A DNA stretch of 9,103 bases from Lactobacillus sp. (GTDB lineage: Bacteria > Bacillota > Bacilli > Lactobacillales > Lactobacillaceae). Location: positions 1 to 9,103 of the forward strand of contig DMZB01000134.1 in the NCBI GenBank assembly GCA_003482405.1, in the 5' to 3' direction. The notes beneath the pieces are model-generated. The model was given only the letters and a program-made list of their open reading frames with translations, had not been told where the DNA came from and ran no database searches. The translations under genes were made by a program, and so were the position numbers. Position 1 is the first letter of the stretch. Every line of letters begins with the position of its first letter. Below are positions 1-6,664 of the stretch, piece after piece.

Positions 1-1352
1 CATACGATCGTGCCGCTCATCATCAATTTGCCCGCAAACTTGCTGCTGACGGCATCGTCTTACTAAAGAATGCACAAAACGTATTGCCTGTTGCACCGAC
101 TGATAAGCTCGCCTTTATTGGCGTAATGGCCGATCATCCGCGTTATCAGGGGGCTGGTAGTTCTCACGTCACTCCGGATCATGTAGTTTCTGCGTTAGCT
201 GCTGCAAAAAGCGCAGGTTTAAATGTAACCTACGCACCTGGCTATTCTCTGGACGTTGGTGAAATTGACAACGACTTACAAACTGCCGCAGTTAAGTTAG
301 CACGTAAAGCGGATACAGTTATCATCTTCGTCGGTTACCGTGACCGAGACGAATCTGAAGGTTTTGACAAAACTTCACTGAGTTTGCCTGAAAACCAAAC
401 AGCTCTCATTCAGGCATTAAGCCGGGCAGTCAAGAAGCTGGTTGTCGTCCTGGCTAACGGCTCTGTGGTCGAAATGCCATGGCGCAATCAGGTCACCGCA
501 ATTGTGGAAACTTACCTTGCGGGGGAAGCTGTGGGTGAAGCCACAATCGACATCTTGACCGGTGCCGTAAATCCCAGTGGCCGCCTAGCTGAAACATTTC
601 CTGTTCGGCTAGCGGATACACCTAGTTTCGGGACGTTTGACCAAAATAATGACGTCGAAAATTACCATGAAGGCCTCTTTGTCGGTTATCGCTACTTCGA
701 TCTGCATCAACAAAATGTAGCCTTCCCGTTTGGCTTTGGACTCAGCTACACGACGTTTAACTACACTAATCTCACCATTCACGATTGGGAGAGTGATGAC
801 CTGCGTGTCACCTTCACTATCAAAAACACGGGAGAGCGTGCAGGCGCTGAGGTTCCCCAGCTTTACCTAAGTAACTTAACAAGTACAATTGAAAAGCCTG
901 TCCGCGAGTTACGTCAGTTCGACAAAGTTTTTCTCGCGCCAAACGAAGAAAAGACGGTCACACTAACGTTGCATTCTCGTGATTTTAGTTGGTACAATGC
1001 CGATCAGCACAAATGGGAAGCAGACAATGGTGACTATGAGCTTACAATCGGCGCGTCGTCTCGAGACTTACGCCTCACGCAGCGAATTACTGTGGATCGT
1101 TTTGAGGCCAAACCATTGTTAGTTACGTTTGATACGTATCTCAATGTCCTGATGGCTAACGAAACAACCAAGAACATCATTATGCAAATGTTTGGCGAAC
1201 AGTTAAGCCAATACACATCACAAGACAGTGCAAGCACGGCAGACACGGAAATGCTCTTTAATACACCATTGCGTGCGTTAGTCGCAGGTGGGTTCCCTGA
1301 GTCAGTGATCCAAAGCTTTATTGATCAGGCCAATGCAGCACTCGCCCAATAG
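1..1352 (+). CDS. Beta-glucosidase, glycoside hydrolase family 3 (C-terminal part, 5' end outside window)
   Basis: The reading frame is open from base 3 with no stop to the TAG at 1350-1352, giving 449 residues of a longer protein; the N-terminal (alpha/beta)8 barrel with the nucleophile Asp lies off the left edge. The visible part begins in the linker to the second GH3 domain (HHQFARKLAADGIVLLKN, from about base 18). It continues through the alpha/beta sandwich, with the ESEGFD...LPENQ motif near 351-398 where GH3 enzymes usually place the acid/base Glu, and PFGFGLSYTTF near 727-759. A fibronectin III-like domain follows (about 790-1110). A further ~80 residues of no recognised domain close the protein. 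The family releases glucose or related sugars from the non-reducing end of beta-glucosides; substrate and location cannot be told without the N-terminus. It is the only plus-strand gene and is followed at once by a terminator. Confidence 0.93.
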   Translation, partial: YDRAAHHQFARKLAADGIVLLKNAQNVLPVAPTDKLAFIGVMADHPRYQGAGSSHVTPDHVVSALAAAKSAGLNVTYAPGYSLDVGEIDNDLQTAAVKLARKADTVIIFVGYRDRDESEGFDKTSLSLPENQTALIQALSRAVKKLVVVLANGSVVEMPWRNQVTAIVETYLAGEAVGEATIDILTGAVNPSGRLAETFPVRLADTPSFGTFDQNNDVENYHEGLFVGYRYFDLHQQNVAFPFGFGLSYTTFNYTNLTIHDWESDDLRVTFTIKNTGERAGAEVPQLYLSNLTSTIEKPVRELRQFDKVFLAPNEEKTVTLTLHSRDFSWYNADQHKWEADNGDYELTIGASSRDLRLTQRITVDRFEAKPLLVTFDTYLNVLMANETTKNIIMQMFGEQLSQYTSQDSASTADTEMLFNTPLRALVAGGFPESVIQSFIDQANAALAQ

Positions 1353-1367
1353 CTTTTGATTATTATT

Positions 1368-1414
1368 AATGGTCCATCGCAATTTACCGATGTGGTAAAT
1401 TGCGATGGACCATT
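1368..1414 (+). terminator. Perfect 21-bp hairpin terminator after the GH3 gene
   Basis: Arms 1368-1388 and 1394-1414 are exact reverse complements with a 5-nt loop (gatgt). The plus-strand 3' arm runs directly into TTTTC. It begins 16 bases after the GH3 stop codon. The minus-strand side lacks a good T run, so it serves mainly the GH3 transcript but could also block the convergent one. Confidence 0.85.
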
Positions 1415-1433
1415 TTCAATCTTCGTCATTTGA

Positions 1434-1482
1434 CTTAACCGTCATAGCCGCTTAACGCCATAATCACTTAACGTCATGGCCA
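1434..1482. repeat. Three imperfect 16-17 nt tandem direct repeats
   Basis: Units begin with CTTAAC at 1434, 1451 and 1467, each followed by a variant of CGTCATRGCCR. The first and third units agree best; the middle one is more diverged. A weaker fourth relative (CTTCGTCATTTGA) may precede them at 1421. They lie in the 287-base gap between the convergent GH3 and Ig-repeat genes, which otherwise holds only the two hairpins. The function is unknown. Confidence 0.6.
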
Positions 1483-1528
1483 ATTAAAAAAGAAGCTTTA
1501 CTCAATAACGATCAGCAAACGACAAATA

Positions 1529-1564
1529 GCACTTCATAAATTATTTTGACAATTCGTGAAGTGC
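1529..1564 (-). terminator. Possible terminator of the Ig-repeat protein gene
   Basis: Arms GCACTTCA (1529-1536) and TGAAGTGC (1557-1564) are exact complements, with an inner AATT/AATT pairing (1539-1542 and 1551-1554). The hairpin lies about 75 bases after the stop of the minus-strand gene. The minus-strand sequence after it (TATTTGTCGTTTG) is only moderately T-rich, so termination is plausible but not certain. Confidence 0.4.
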
Positions 1565-1639
1565 CACCAAAAAATTTTTCTTTAATTAGATTCAATAATT
1601 AAAATCAATAACGCTAAACTCAACAGATTTCTGACAAAC

Positions 1640-2860
1640 TTACTTACGACCAAATAAGCGTGCCCAAAAGCCACGTTTTGCTTCTCGTTCTTCTAATTTA
1701 GCTGCATGGTTTGCTACCCGTGAGCCTGGCGTCATGTGGCGTAGGCCGTGTCGCAGACCGGCAGCCTGTGATGCAGCAGAGTCATTGTGTCGTGCCGCCT
1801 GACTACGCATGTTGATCGTTAACCCATCAGCACTGCCTTGAGGCCGTAACATCTCTGGCAGAACCTGTAACGTCGGATGCACGGTAGCTGTTGAACCATT
1901 AACTTCAAAGCTTAGCGTCACGTCGTAAGTACCAGGCGTTTTATGACTTGCTGTTGGATCATCATAACTCATAGCCGTCCAACGTGATCTGTCGTGATTA
2001 TACTGATCTCTGGCGTCAGCAACATATCGGGCTGGGATCGGATCACCATCGCCAGCGACAATAATTTGATTATGTGCAGAGAGTGAAAAAACATTTTCAA
2101 ACGCCGTCACGAATACACCTTTGCCGTGATCTGTGTAACGCACCGTCACTGGATAACGACCCGCCCGTTGCCAATTGATTTTTGACATATCGACAATCGC
2201 TTTTTCAATGTCAATCTCTTCGCCGTCGGCATTGAACAGATGCGTGACAAAACGATCTGGATTTGTTTTGGGACCATCCACATAAGTGGTTTGGTTCGCG
2301 GTAGTGACGCTTACCATATTTTCCAGTACATGTAGAACTTGGTGAGCACCAGCAGTCACATTGTTGACGGTATAAGTTAACATAACGCCGTAACCATTAC
2401 CTGCCGTGAGTGTTGGTTGACCATCGTCAAAGGTCAGTTTGACATTTTGAATGACATTGTCCGCATGATTAGGATCCACCAGACGTTTGACAAACGCCTT
2501 TTTATCGGGTAGCGGTTCCCCCGCATGAATCGTTAAATCCTGACCATCGAGCGCAAAAATATGTAAATGAGCCGTTGCAGTAACCGTTTTGCCAGGATTG
2601 GTGTACTGCAAATTAATTCGATAATCTGCTGGCCGATCCCAATTTACATTGGTGAGGTCGACTTGAACACGATCAGGATCTACCGCCTGGCCGGTTGCGT
2701 CATAGACAGCCTTAACAAAACTCGTCTTCGTATAACGAGGGCCACCGACATAAGTCGTCTGGTCCTGCGCAATAACGGTGGCCTGATTTGTGATCACACG
2801 CAACTGATTTTGTGCTTGTGAATCTTTCTGTTCAGTTGTTTTACGATGTGGTTCAATCAT
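1640..2860 (-). CDS. Ig-like repeat protein without signal peptide
   Basis: This 406-residue protein is of unknown function. Residues 27-335 form four beta-rich modules of about 75-78 residues in an A-B-A-B order. The A modules share QTTYVxGP (about 34 and 190), a V-D-x-[ST]-x-[VI]-NW stretch (67-74 and 223-230) and Y-x-[IV]-x-[LV]-x-YT. The copies sit 156 residues apart, so a two-module unit appears to have been duplicated. They resemble bacterial Ig-like (Big) domains, which normally occur in secreted surface proteins. However, the N-terminus (MIEPHRKTTEQKDSQ) is hydrophilic, with no signal peptide or membrane helix, and there is no LPXTG motif. The start is well fixed: AGGAG lies 7 bases before the ATG. 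Residues 340-406 are rich in Ala, Arg and His and end in a charged helix followed by GFWARLFGRK, a possible amphipathic membrane-binding tail. It could be a surface protein that lost its leader, or a truly intracellular one. Confidence 0.8.
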   Translation of the reverse strand: MIEPHRKTTEQKDSQAQNQLRVITNQATVIAQDQTTYVGGPRYTKTSFVKAVYDATGQAVDPDRVQVDLTNVNWDRPADYRINLQYTNPGKTVTATAHLHIFALDGQDLTIHAGEPLPDKKAFVKRLVDPNHADNVIQNVKLTFDDGQPTLTAGNGYGVMLTYTVNNVTAGAHQVLHVLENMVSVTTANQTTYVDGPKTNPDRFVTHLFNADGEEIDIEKAIVDMSKINWQRAGRYPVTVRYTDHGKGVFVTAFENVFSLSAHNQIIVAGDGDPIPARYVADARDQYNHDRSRWTAMSYDDPTASHKTPGTYDVTLSFEVNGSTATVHPTLQVLPEMLRPQGSADGLTINMRSQAARHNDSAASQAAGLRHGLRHMTPGSRVANHAAKLEEREAKRGFWARLFGRK

Positions 2861-2911
2861 GGGCTCACTCCTAAAGGAAAAAGATGCGATTCATTAAGAT
2901 TTTCTAAAACT

Positions 2912-2940
2912 ATTGTACTCAATAAAATCTGCGTTGAACA
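2912..2940 (-). promoter_or_regulatory. Possible promoter of the Ig-repeat protein gene
   Basis: On the minus strand a -10 TACAAT (2912-2917) is preceded by a 17-nt spacer and a weak -35 TGTTCA (2935-2940). It lies about 50 bases upstream of the start codon. The -10 is good and the -35 matches only half the consensus. Confidence 0.4.
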
Positions 2941-2976
2941 GACCAATTACGGCATTTATACCGGATTATGGTGAGA

Positions 2977-3525
2977 TTAATCCGCATTTTCCCATTCATT
3001 TTCTAACATTGAATATTGCACTAAACTACAAAAGTTGTCATTAATAATGATTTGATCCCGCAAAATGCCATCCTGATGCATTCGTAATCGTTTGGCCACC
3101 GCTTGGCTTGGATGATTATTCACATCAGCTTCAAGAACAATTTTGTGTAAGTTTAACTCATCAAAGCCGATCGTTAACAATCTTTGAACGGAGCGTGTCA
3201 TAATCCCTTGACCCTGATATTGCGTACTGAGCCAATAACCGATTGCAGCGTGCCGATTAGTTGCATCGATTTGATGAAGGTCCAAGCTACCAACAGGCTT
3301 TCCGTCAACAACAATGGTCAGTGGTAACATGCTGTTGTCAGCAAAACGTTGACGTGCGTAGCGCACGAAACCAAGTTCGTCTTTCACAGTTTGCATTTGG
3401 TCAGCCCAAGCCATCCATTTTCGTAATTCATCACGATCTTCGTTAATGTAATTGAGTAAATCCTCTGCATCTTCCTCATTAATAAGCTTCAGGGCCAGAT
3501 GTGCATCAATTTGATGGGTAAACAT
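2977..3525 (-). CDS. GNAT family N-acetyltransferase, RimL-like
   Basis: This 182-residue protein has a complete GCN5-related acetyltransferase fold, the usual length for the RimL/YdaF-type subgroup. These cytoplasmic enzymes move an acetyl group from acetyl-CoA to an amine, in RimL the N-terminus of a ribosomal protein. The acetyl-CoA pyrophosphate loop is QYQGQGIM at residues 102-109, preceded by the strand AIGYWLS (94-100) and followed by the helix typical of motif A. LNLHKIVLEADVNNHPS (125-140) and AKRLRMHQDGILRD (144-157) match the later motifs of the subgroup, with RM where LGF is usual. GAGG-like purines 8-9 bases before the ATG support the start. The substrate cannot be assigned from sequence, and the neighbours (tRNA upstream, Ig-repeat gene downstream) give no hint. 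Confidence 0.88.
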   Translation of the reverse strand: MFTHQIDAHLALKLINEEDAEDLLNYINEDRDELRKWMAWADQMQTVKDELGFVRYARQRFADNSMLPLTIVVDGKPVGSLDLHQIDATNRHAAIGYWLSTQYQGQGIMTRSVQRLLTIGFDELNLHKIVLEADVNNHPSQAVAKRLRMHQDGILRDQIIINDNFCSLVQYSMLENEWENAD

Positions 3526-3575
3526 AGGGCTAACCTCTTCATTTAATAGATTTATCTGCTTTCCAATTTACCATA

Positions 3576-3653
3576 AAAAGCCATCCAAATGTTAGGCTGC
3601 GCCTGAATCCGTAAAACGAATTTAGGTAACAGTTAACAAATTGAATGGCTTTT
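3576..3653 (-). terminator. Nested long hairpin downstream of tRNA-Ala
   Basis: Outer arms AAAAGCCAT (3576-3584) and ATGGCTTTT (3645-3653) are exact complements, extended inward by CAA/TTG and GTTA/TAAC pairings. A second hairpin sits inside (3602-3611 with 3617-3626, loop TAAAA). On the minus strand the last arm ends GGATGGCTTTTTA, as an intrinsic terminator of the tRNA transcript would. The multi-part shape is larger than usual, so a small mobile or structured RNA element is an alternative. Confidence 0.45.
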
Positions 3654-3719
3654 ACGGTTTGATTCCACTCACCAACTATGAATCGGAACAAACACATTAG
3701 CAAACATTTTAGCAAATTA

Positions 3720-3792
3720 TGGACCCGAACAGATTCGAACTGTCGACCTCCTACATGCGAAGCAGGCGCTCTCCCAACTGAGCTACGGGCCC
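3720..3792 (-). tRNA. tRNA-Ala (anticodon CGC)
   Basis: The 73-nt cloverleaf is complete. The acceptor arms GGGCCCG and CGGGTCC include the G3-U70 wobble pair that marks alanine tRNAs. The D arm has GCTC/GAGC, the anticodon stem CCTGC/GTAGG carries the loop TTCGCAT (anticodon CGC, reading GCG), and the T arm is GACAG-TTCGAAT-CTGTT. The discriminator is A; CCA is not encoded. The gene stands alone rather than in a tRNA cluster. Confidence 0.96.
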
Positions 3793-3826
3793 AAAAAACA
3801 ACCTTTTAGCCGTTTTCACAGTAATA

Positions 3827-3835
3827 AGCATAGCA
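3827..3835 (-). promoter_or_regulatory. Possible extended -10 element for tRNA-Ala
   Basis: On the minus strand TGCTATGCT fits TGnTATnnT about 35 bases before the tRNA. No convincing -35 lies 16-18 bases further upstream, so this is a weak call. The tRNA could also be read through from the membrane protein gene, after which no clear terminator is seen. Confidence 0.3.
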
Positions 3836-3863
3836 CACTTTAAAACCAGTAACTGCTACGAGA

Positions 3864-4133
3864 TTACTTTTTTTCGTCAGTCGTGGTACTTGCCTGTTCA
3901 GCTGCTAAGGCAGCATTCGCCGCTTTTTGTTTAGATGTAGTGATGCGACGAAAAATAATCAAAAAGGCAAAATCAAAGATCAGCATGGTAATAACACCCA
4001 GGATAAATGAACCATCAAATGGCAGGGGTAAAAGCCAGCCGACAATAATTCCTAATACAACCCCCAGTGTCAGCATCACAACCGCAATATTTGTTGGCAT
4101 CGCTGGATTGATTGGTTTTGGTCTATTCTTCAT
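3864..4133 (-). CDS. Small two-helix membrane protein of unknown function
   Basis: This 89-residue protein matches no family I recognise. A short basic, proline-rich N-terminus (MKNRPKPINP) is followed by a hydrophobic segment at about 15-37 and a second at about 42-62, joined by a short loop (PLPFDG). FRR then begins a hydrophilic tail rich in Ala, Lys and Thr ending TTTDEKK. The positive residues on both ends predict a hairpin with both termini in the cytoplasm. GGAGGG lies 5-6 bases before the ATG, so the start is secure. It has its own likely promoter and is 131 bases downstream of thiE, hence probably not part of the thiamine operon. Confidence 0.75.
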   Translation of the reverse strand: MKNRPKPINPAMPTNIAVVMLTLGVVLGIIVGWLLPLPFDGSFILGVITMLIFDFAFLIIFRRITTSKQKAANAALAAEQASTTTDEKK

Positions 4134-4169
4134 TTTTACCCTCCAAAATAACTTTTATAATCGGCTATT

Positions 4170-4198
4170 AGTGTAATCATTTTAAAGATAGCTTTCAA
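4170..4198 (-). promoter_or_regulatory. Promoter of the small membrane protein gene
   Basis: On the minus strand there is -35 TTGAAA (4193-4198), a 17-nt spacer and -10 TACACT (4170-4175). The predicted transcript starts near 4164, about 30 bases before the start codon, leaving room for the GGAGGG site. Confidence 0.55.
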
Positions 4199-4264
4199 GT
4201 TGCACCGTAATTTTAAACCAATTTTGTGTTACTCATTTTTCACACTCTTATTTCAAACAAATTC

Positions 4265-4912
4265 TTAATCGCTAAAGGTTCGTTTCAACGTTTGCGCAGT
4301 TTTTTCAATGTCGCTCGCCCGTGTTAATAAACTAATGACCGCTGCACCAGCCACGCCGGTTTCTTTAACTTTTTCAAGATTGGCCAATGTTATGCCACCG
4401 ATGGCGACGATGGGAACTTTTGCTTGTACAACAAGTTGTGTTAATCCCGCCACACCAACAGCAGGATCCGCATCATCCTTTGAAATCGTGGGGAAAATAG
4501 GACCGCTACCAATGTAGTCAATGGCCGCTAATTCATTCGCCAGTGTGACCTGCTTTAGCGTATGGCACGAATAACCAATGATCATATCTGGCACCGTTTC
4601 GATAACTCTCGCAATTGCCTCGTCTGATTGGCCAACATGAACGCCGTCAGCATGCAATTGCTGAGCCAGTAACACATCATCGTCGACAAAAAATGGAATT
4701 CCTGCCTGTGAACAGATATTACGCAGTTGTTCACCCATTTGCCGTTTAGCGTCGCCTTGTAGTGCGTTTGGCCCTTTTTCACGATACTGAAAAGCCGTAA
4801 TACCACCTTTAATTGCTTTTTCAAGAACATCTGGCAAATTTCGATGGTCAACCATGTCCTGGGTGCCAGCAACAAAATATGCGGCTAACTGTGCTTTGGT
4901 AAATCTCATCAT
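4265..4912 (-). CDS. thiE: Thiamine-phosphate synthase
   Basis: ThiE joins HMP pyrophosphate with thiazole phosphate to give thiamine phosphate, releasing pyrophosphate, in the cytoplasm. The 215 residues are full length for this TIM-barrel family. Visible signature parts are QYREK (42-46; QLREK in most relatives), FVDDD (75-79, the Mg-pyrophosphate site region), ADGVHVGQSD (88-97), GYSCHT (113-118), GSGPIFPTISK (135-145), VGVAGL (152-157) and IGGI (171-174). The start is the first of two adjacent ATGs, 7 bases after AAGGAG. That ATG overlaps the thiD stop by one base (TAATG), which implies translational coupling. It is the last gene of thiM-thiD-thiE and is therefore under the TPP riboswitch upstream of thiM. 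Confidence 0.96.
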   Translation of the reverse strand: MMRFTKAQLAAYFVAGTQDMVDHRNLPDVLEKAIKGGITAFQYREKGPNALQGDAKRQMGEQLRNICSQAGIPFFVDDDVLLAQQLHADGVHVGQSDEAIARVIETVPDMIIGYSCHTLKQVTLANELAAIDYIGSGPIFPTISKDDADPAVGVAGLTQLVVQAKVPIVAIGGITLANLEKVKETGVAGAAVISLLTRASDIEKTAQTLKRTFSD

Positions 4913-5769
4913 TAGCGCACTCCTTCAGAAATAACGGCCCAGTGATTCAAAGGACCATGACCGTGACCAACTTTGATGCCCTGTGCGATTGTTGCACTAA
5001 CATAGGCTTTACCGATTCGGATGGCCTCTTCAATAGAGGCCCCCTTAGCTAACTCTGCTGTAATGCAGGCCGACAATGTGTCACCTGTGCCATGTGTATT
5101 GTGCGTATCAACCCGGGGCCCCCGTAGCCAAAACGAATGCCCATCTTCCAGAAGGACATAATCACTTGCTGTCTTTGGATCATCTTCGTGACCACCTTTG
5201 ACGATGACGTTTTTTGCACCTAGTGCCTGCAGTCGTTTGCCGGCCTCCTGCATGTCCTGATCATTGTCAATTGTCTGACCAGTCAGGGCCTCGGCTTCCG
5301 GTAAATTAGGCGTTAAAATCGTCGCTAATGGAAGCAGCGCGTCACGCACAGTCGCAATTGCCTCATGGGTCAACAATGGCGCCCCACCTTTGGCAATCAT
5401 AACAGGATCAACAGTCAGTGGACCAAAGTCATAACGTTTTAAGTTCTTAACGACATCTAAAACATGTTCCGTATCGGCCAACATCCCCGTTTTGCACGCT
5501 TTAATGGCCAAATCTGCATCCAGTGACGCAAACTGCTCATCAATAATTTTGGTGGGCAACGGAAACGCATCCTGCACACCAAGTGTATTCTGCGCCGTCA
5601 CCGCTACTAGCACTGTTGTCGCAAATACATGGCGTTCCTGAATGGTTTTTAAATCGGCTTGCATCCCGGCACCACCGCCGGAATCTGAACCAGCAATGGA
5701 CAGCGCCTGTGGAAACTGTGTTTGATTAAGTGCTTGATTAGTTAACTCTGAAATTGTTTTTTCTGTCAT
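4912..5769 (-). CDS. thiD: Hydroxymethylpyrimidine/phosphomethylpyrimidine kinase
   Basis: ThiD phosphorylates HMP and then HMP-phosphate, supplying the pyrimidine half of thiamine; the family also often accepts pyridoxal-type substrates. The 285 residues include a hydrophilic N-terminal extension of about 19 residues compared with the usual ~265. The ribokinase fold shows in order AGSDSGGGAG (26-35), TAQNT (58-62), VDPVM, TPNLPEAE, VKGGH and GTGD (227-230), whose Asp is the expected catalytic base, then GHGPLNH near the end. The start overlaps the thiM stop by 4 bases (ATGA), so it is probably read by coupled translation; its own ribosome site is weak (AAGG/AGAAG). It forms an operon with thiM and thiE. 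Confidence 0.96.
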   Translation of the reverse strand: MTEKTISELTNQALNQTQFPQALSIAGSDSGGGAGMQADLKTIQERHVFATTVLVAVTAQNTLGVQDAFPLPTKIIDEQFASLDADLAIKACKTGMLADTEHVLDVVKNLKRYDFGPLTVDPVMIAKGGAPLLTHEAIATVRDALLPLATILTPNLPEAEALTGQTIDNDQDMQEAGKRLQALGAKNVIVKGGHEDDPKTASDYVLLEDGHSFWLRGPRVDTHNTHGTGDTLSACITAELAKGASIEEAIRIGKAYVSATIAQGIKVGHGHGPLNHWAVISEGVR

Positions 5770-6572
5770 GATTCTTCTACGACCTTATTTTTAAGATATG
5801 GCGCTAGCTGTGCGACTGTAGCCTGACTCAGTCCATCCATAAGTGCAACACCAAACGTGCCGGGTTGCTTCAAACTCAATTGTTCGCGTTCAACGACCCA
5901 TGCACCGATTGCACCAAACGTCGCCGTTGCTGTGATGGCCGCTTCAAACGTATCTGTTTCTACGGCCATGAAAGCCCCCAAAACACTGCTTAACATGTCA
6001 CCAGAGCCGACATGGGTGGCAAACAACGGCGTGCCAACATGAACACTGACAACACGCTGACCGTCACTGACAAAATCTGTTTCACCAGTCATCACCGCAA
6101 TGCAATGAAAGTGCTGCGCCACATCTTTTGCGATAGCAGCGGCGTTCTTTATCGTTCCAGTTGCATCAATGCCCTTACTGTTTGACAAGTCACCAGAAAG
6201 CGCTGCCATTTCACCGGCATTAGCCCGAATCACCGTTGGGTGGACAGCCCCAATCAACCGCTCAAATTGCTGGTGTCGTGTTGGCAAGCCAACTGCCACT
6301 GGATCAACGATCACGGGCCGCTGCTGCTGATTAGCAAACTGACCAACCACAAGCATCTGCTCAACTTGAGCTGCCGTCCACGTTCCCATATTCAGCGTGA
6401 CAGCACCTGCAATGCCGACCAGCTCTTCTGCCTCTTCCTTCGCCTGCGACATAATCGGTGAGGCACCGATTGCATTTACCGCATTAGCCACTTCAGCGAT
6501 GGTCACCGTATTAGCAACGGTCAACACGACTGGATTATTTTGCCGAATTTTGTCTAGCAATGATAACTTCAT
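5766..6572 (-). CDS. thiM: Hydroxyethylthiazole kinase
   Basis: ThiM phosphorylates 4-methyl-5-(2-hydroxyethyl)thiazole with ATP, salvaging the thiazole half of thiamine. The 268 residues match the family length. Seen in order are NAIGASPIM (33-41) followed by the acidic helix start SQAKEEAEEL, LNMGT (60-64), VIVDPVAVG (87-95), VIRANAGE (114-121), VMTGE (160-164) and HVGSGDML (187-194). The last motif is notable: many ThiM proteins, including the Bacillus enzyme, carry Cys where this one has Asp192 (GAC codon), the residue standard in the wider ribokinase family. AGGAGA ends 5 bases before the ATG. It is the first gene of the thiM-thiD-thiE operon, with its leader holding a TPP riboswitch and a terminator. 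Confidence 0.96.
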   Translation of the reverse strand: MKLSLLDKIRQNNPVVLTVANTVTIAEVANAVNAIGASPIMSQAKEEAEELVGIAGAVTLNMGTWTAAQVEQMLVVGQFANQQQRPVIVDPVAVGLPTRHQQFERLIGAVHPTVIRANAGEMAALSGDLSNSKGIDATGTIKNAAAIAKDVAQHFHCIAVMTGETDFVSDGQRVVSVHVGTPLFATHVGSGDMLSSVLGAFMAVETDTFEAAITATATFGAIGAWVVEREQLSLKQPGTFGVALMDGLSQATVAQLAPYLKNKVVEES

Positions 6573-6604
6573 TCTAGTCTCCTATTCTGGGCACCTGATA
6601 AACG

Positions 6605-6643
6605 AAAAAAGCGCTGAGCCGTAGTTGAAAAACGGTTCAGTGC
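6605..6643 (-). terminator. Riboswitch-controlled intrinsic terminator before thiM
   Basis: On the minus strand GCACTGAACCG (6633-6643) and CGGCTCAGCGC (6611-6621) pair with two A-C mismatches and an 11-nt loop, followed by TTTTTT (6605-6610). It lies between the TPP aptamer and the thiM ribosome site, so it is the likely expression platform, acting by premature termination when TPP is bound. Confidence 0.85.
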
Positions 6644-6664
6644 CTTTAAACGTTCACACACTGG

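Noticed and set aside
84..86. TTG as the start of the GH3 gene
   Set aside because: The frame stays open to base 3 and the upstream codons encode conserved GH3 sequence, so the gene continues off the left edge.
1434..1482. The tandem repeats as a CRISPR array
   Set aside because: The units are contiguous with no spacers of regular length and the copies are imperfect; no cas gene is nearby.
2861..2976. A terminator between the acetyltransferase gene and the Ig-repeat gene
   Set aside because: Only a 3-bp CGG/CCG pairing is visible with no T run, so termination cannot be supported.
3700..3740. The tRNA-Ala 3' end as a phage or island attachment site
   Set aside because: No integrase, partial tRNA repeat or foreign-looking genes lie beside it within the window.
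3883..4176. A 97-residue plus-strand frame opposite the small membrane protein gene
   Set aside because: The minus-strand frame has a perfect ribosome site, a promoter and sensible membrane topology; the plus frame has none of these.
4308..4875. Overlapping open frames antisense to or shifted against thiE (and similar ones over thiM, msrA and the HesB-like genes)
   Set aside because: They lie wholly over convincing conserved genes, lack ribosome sites and encode no recognisable protein.
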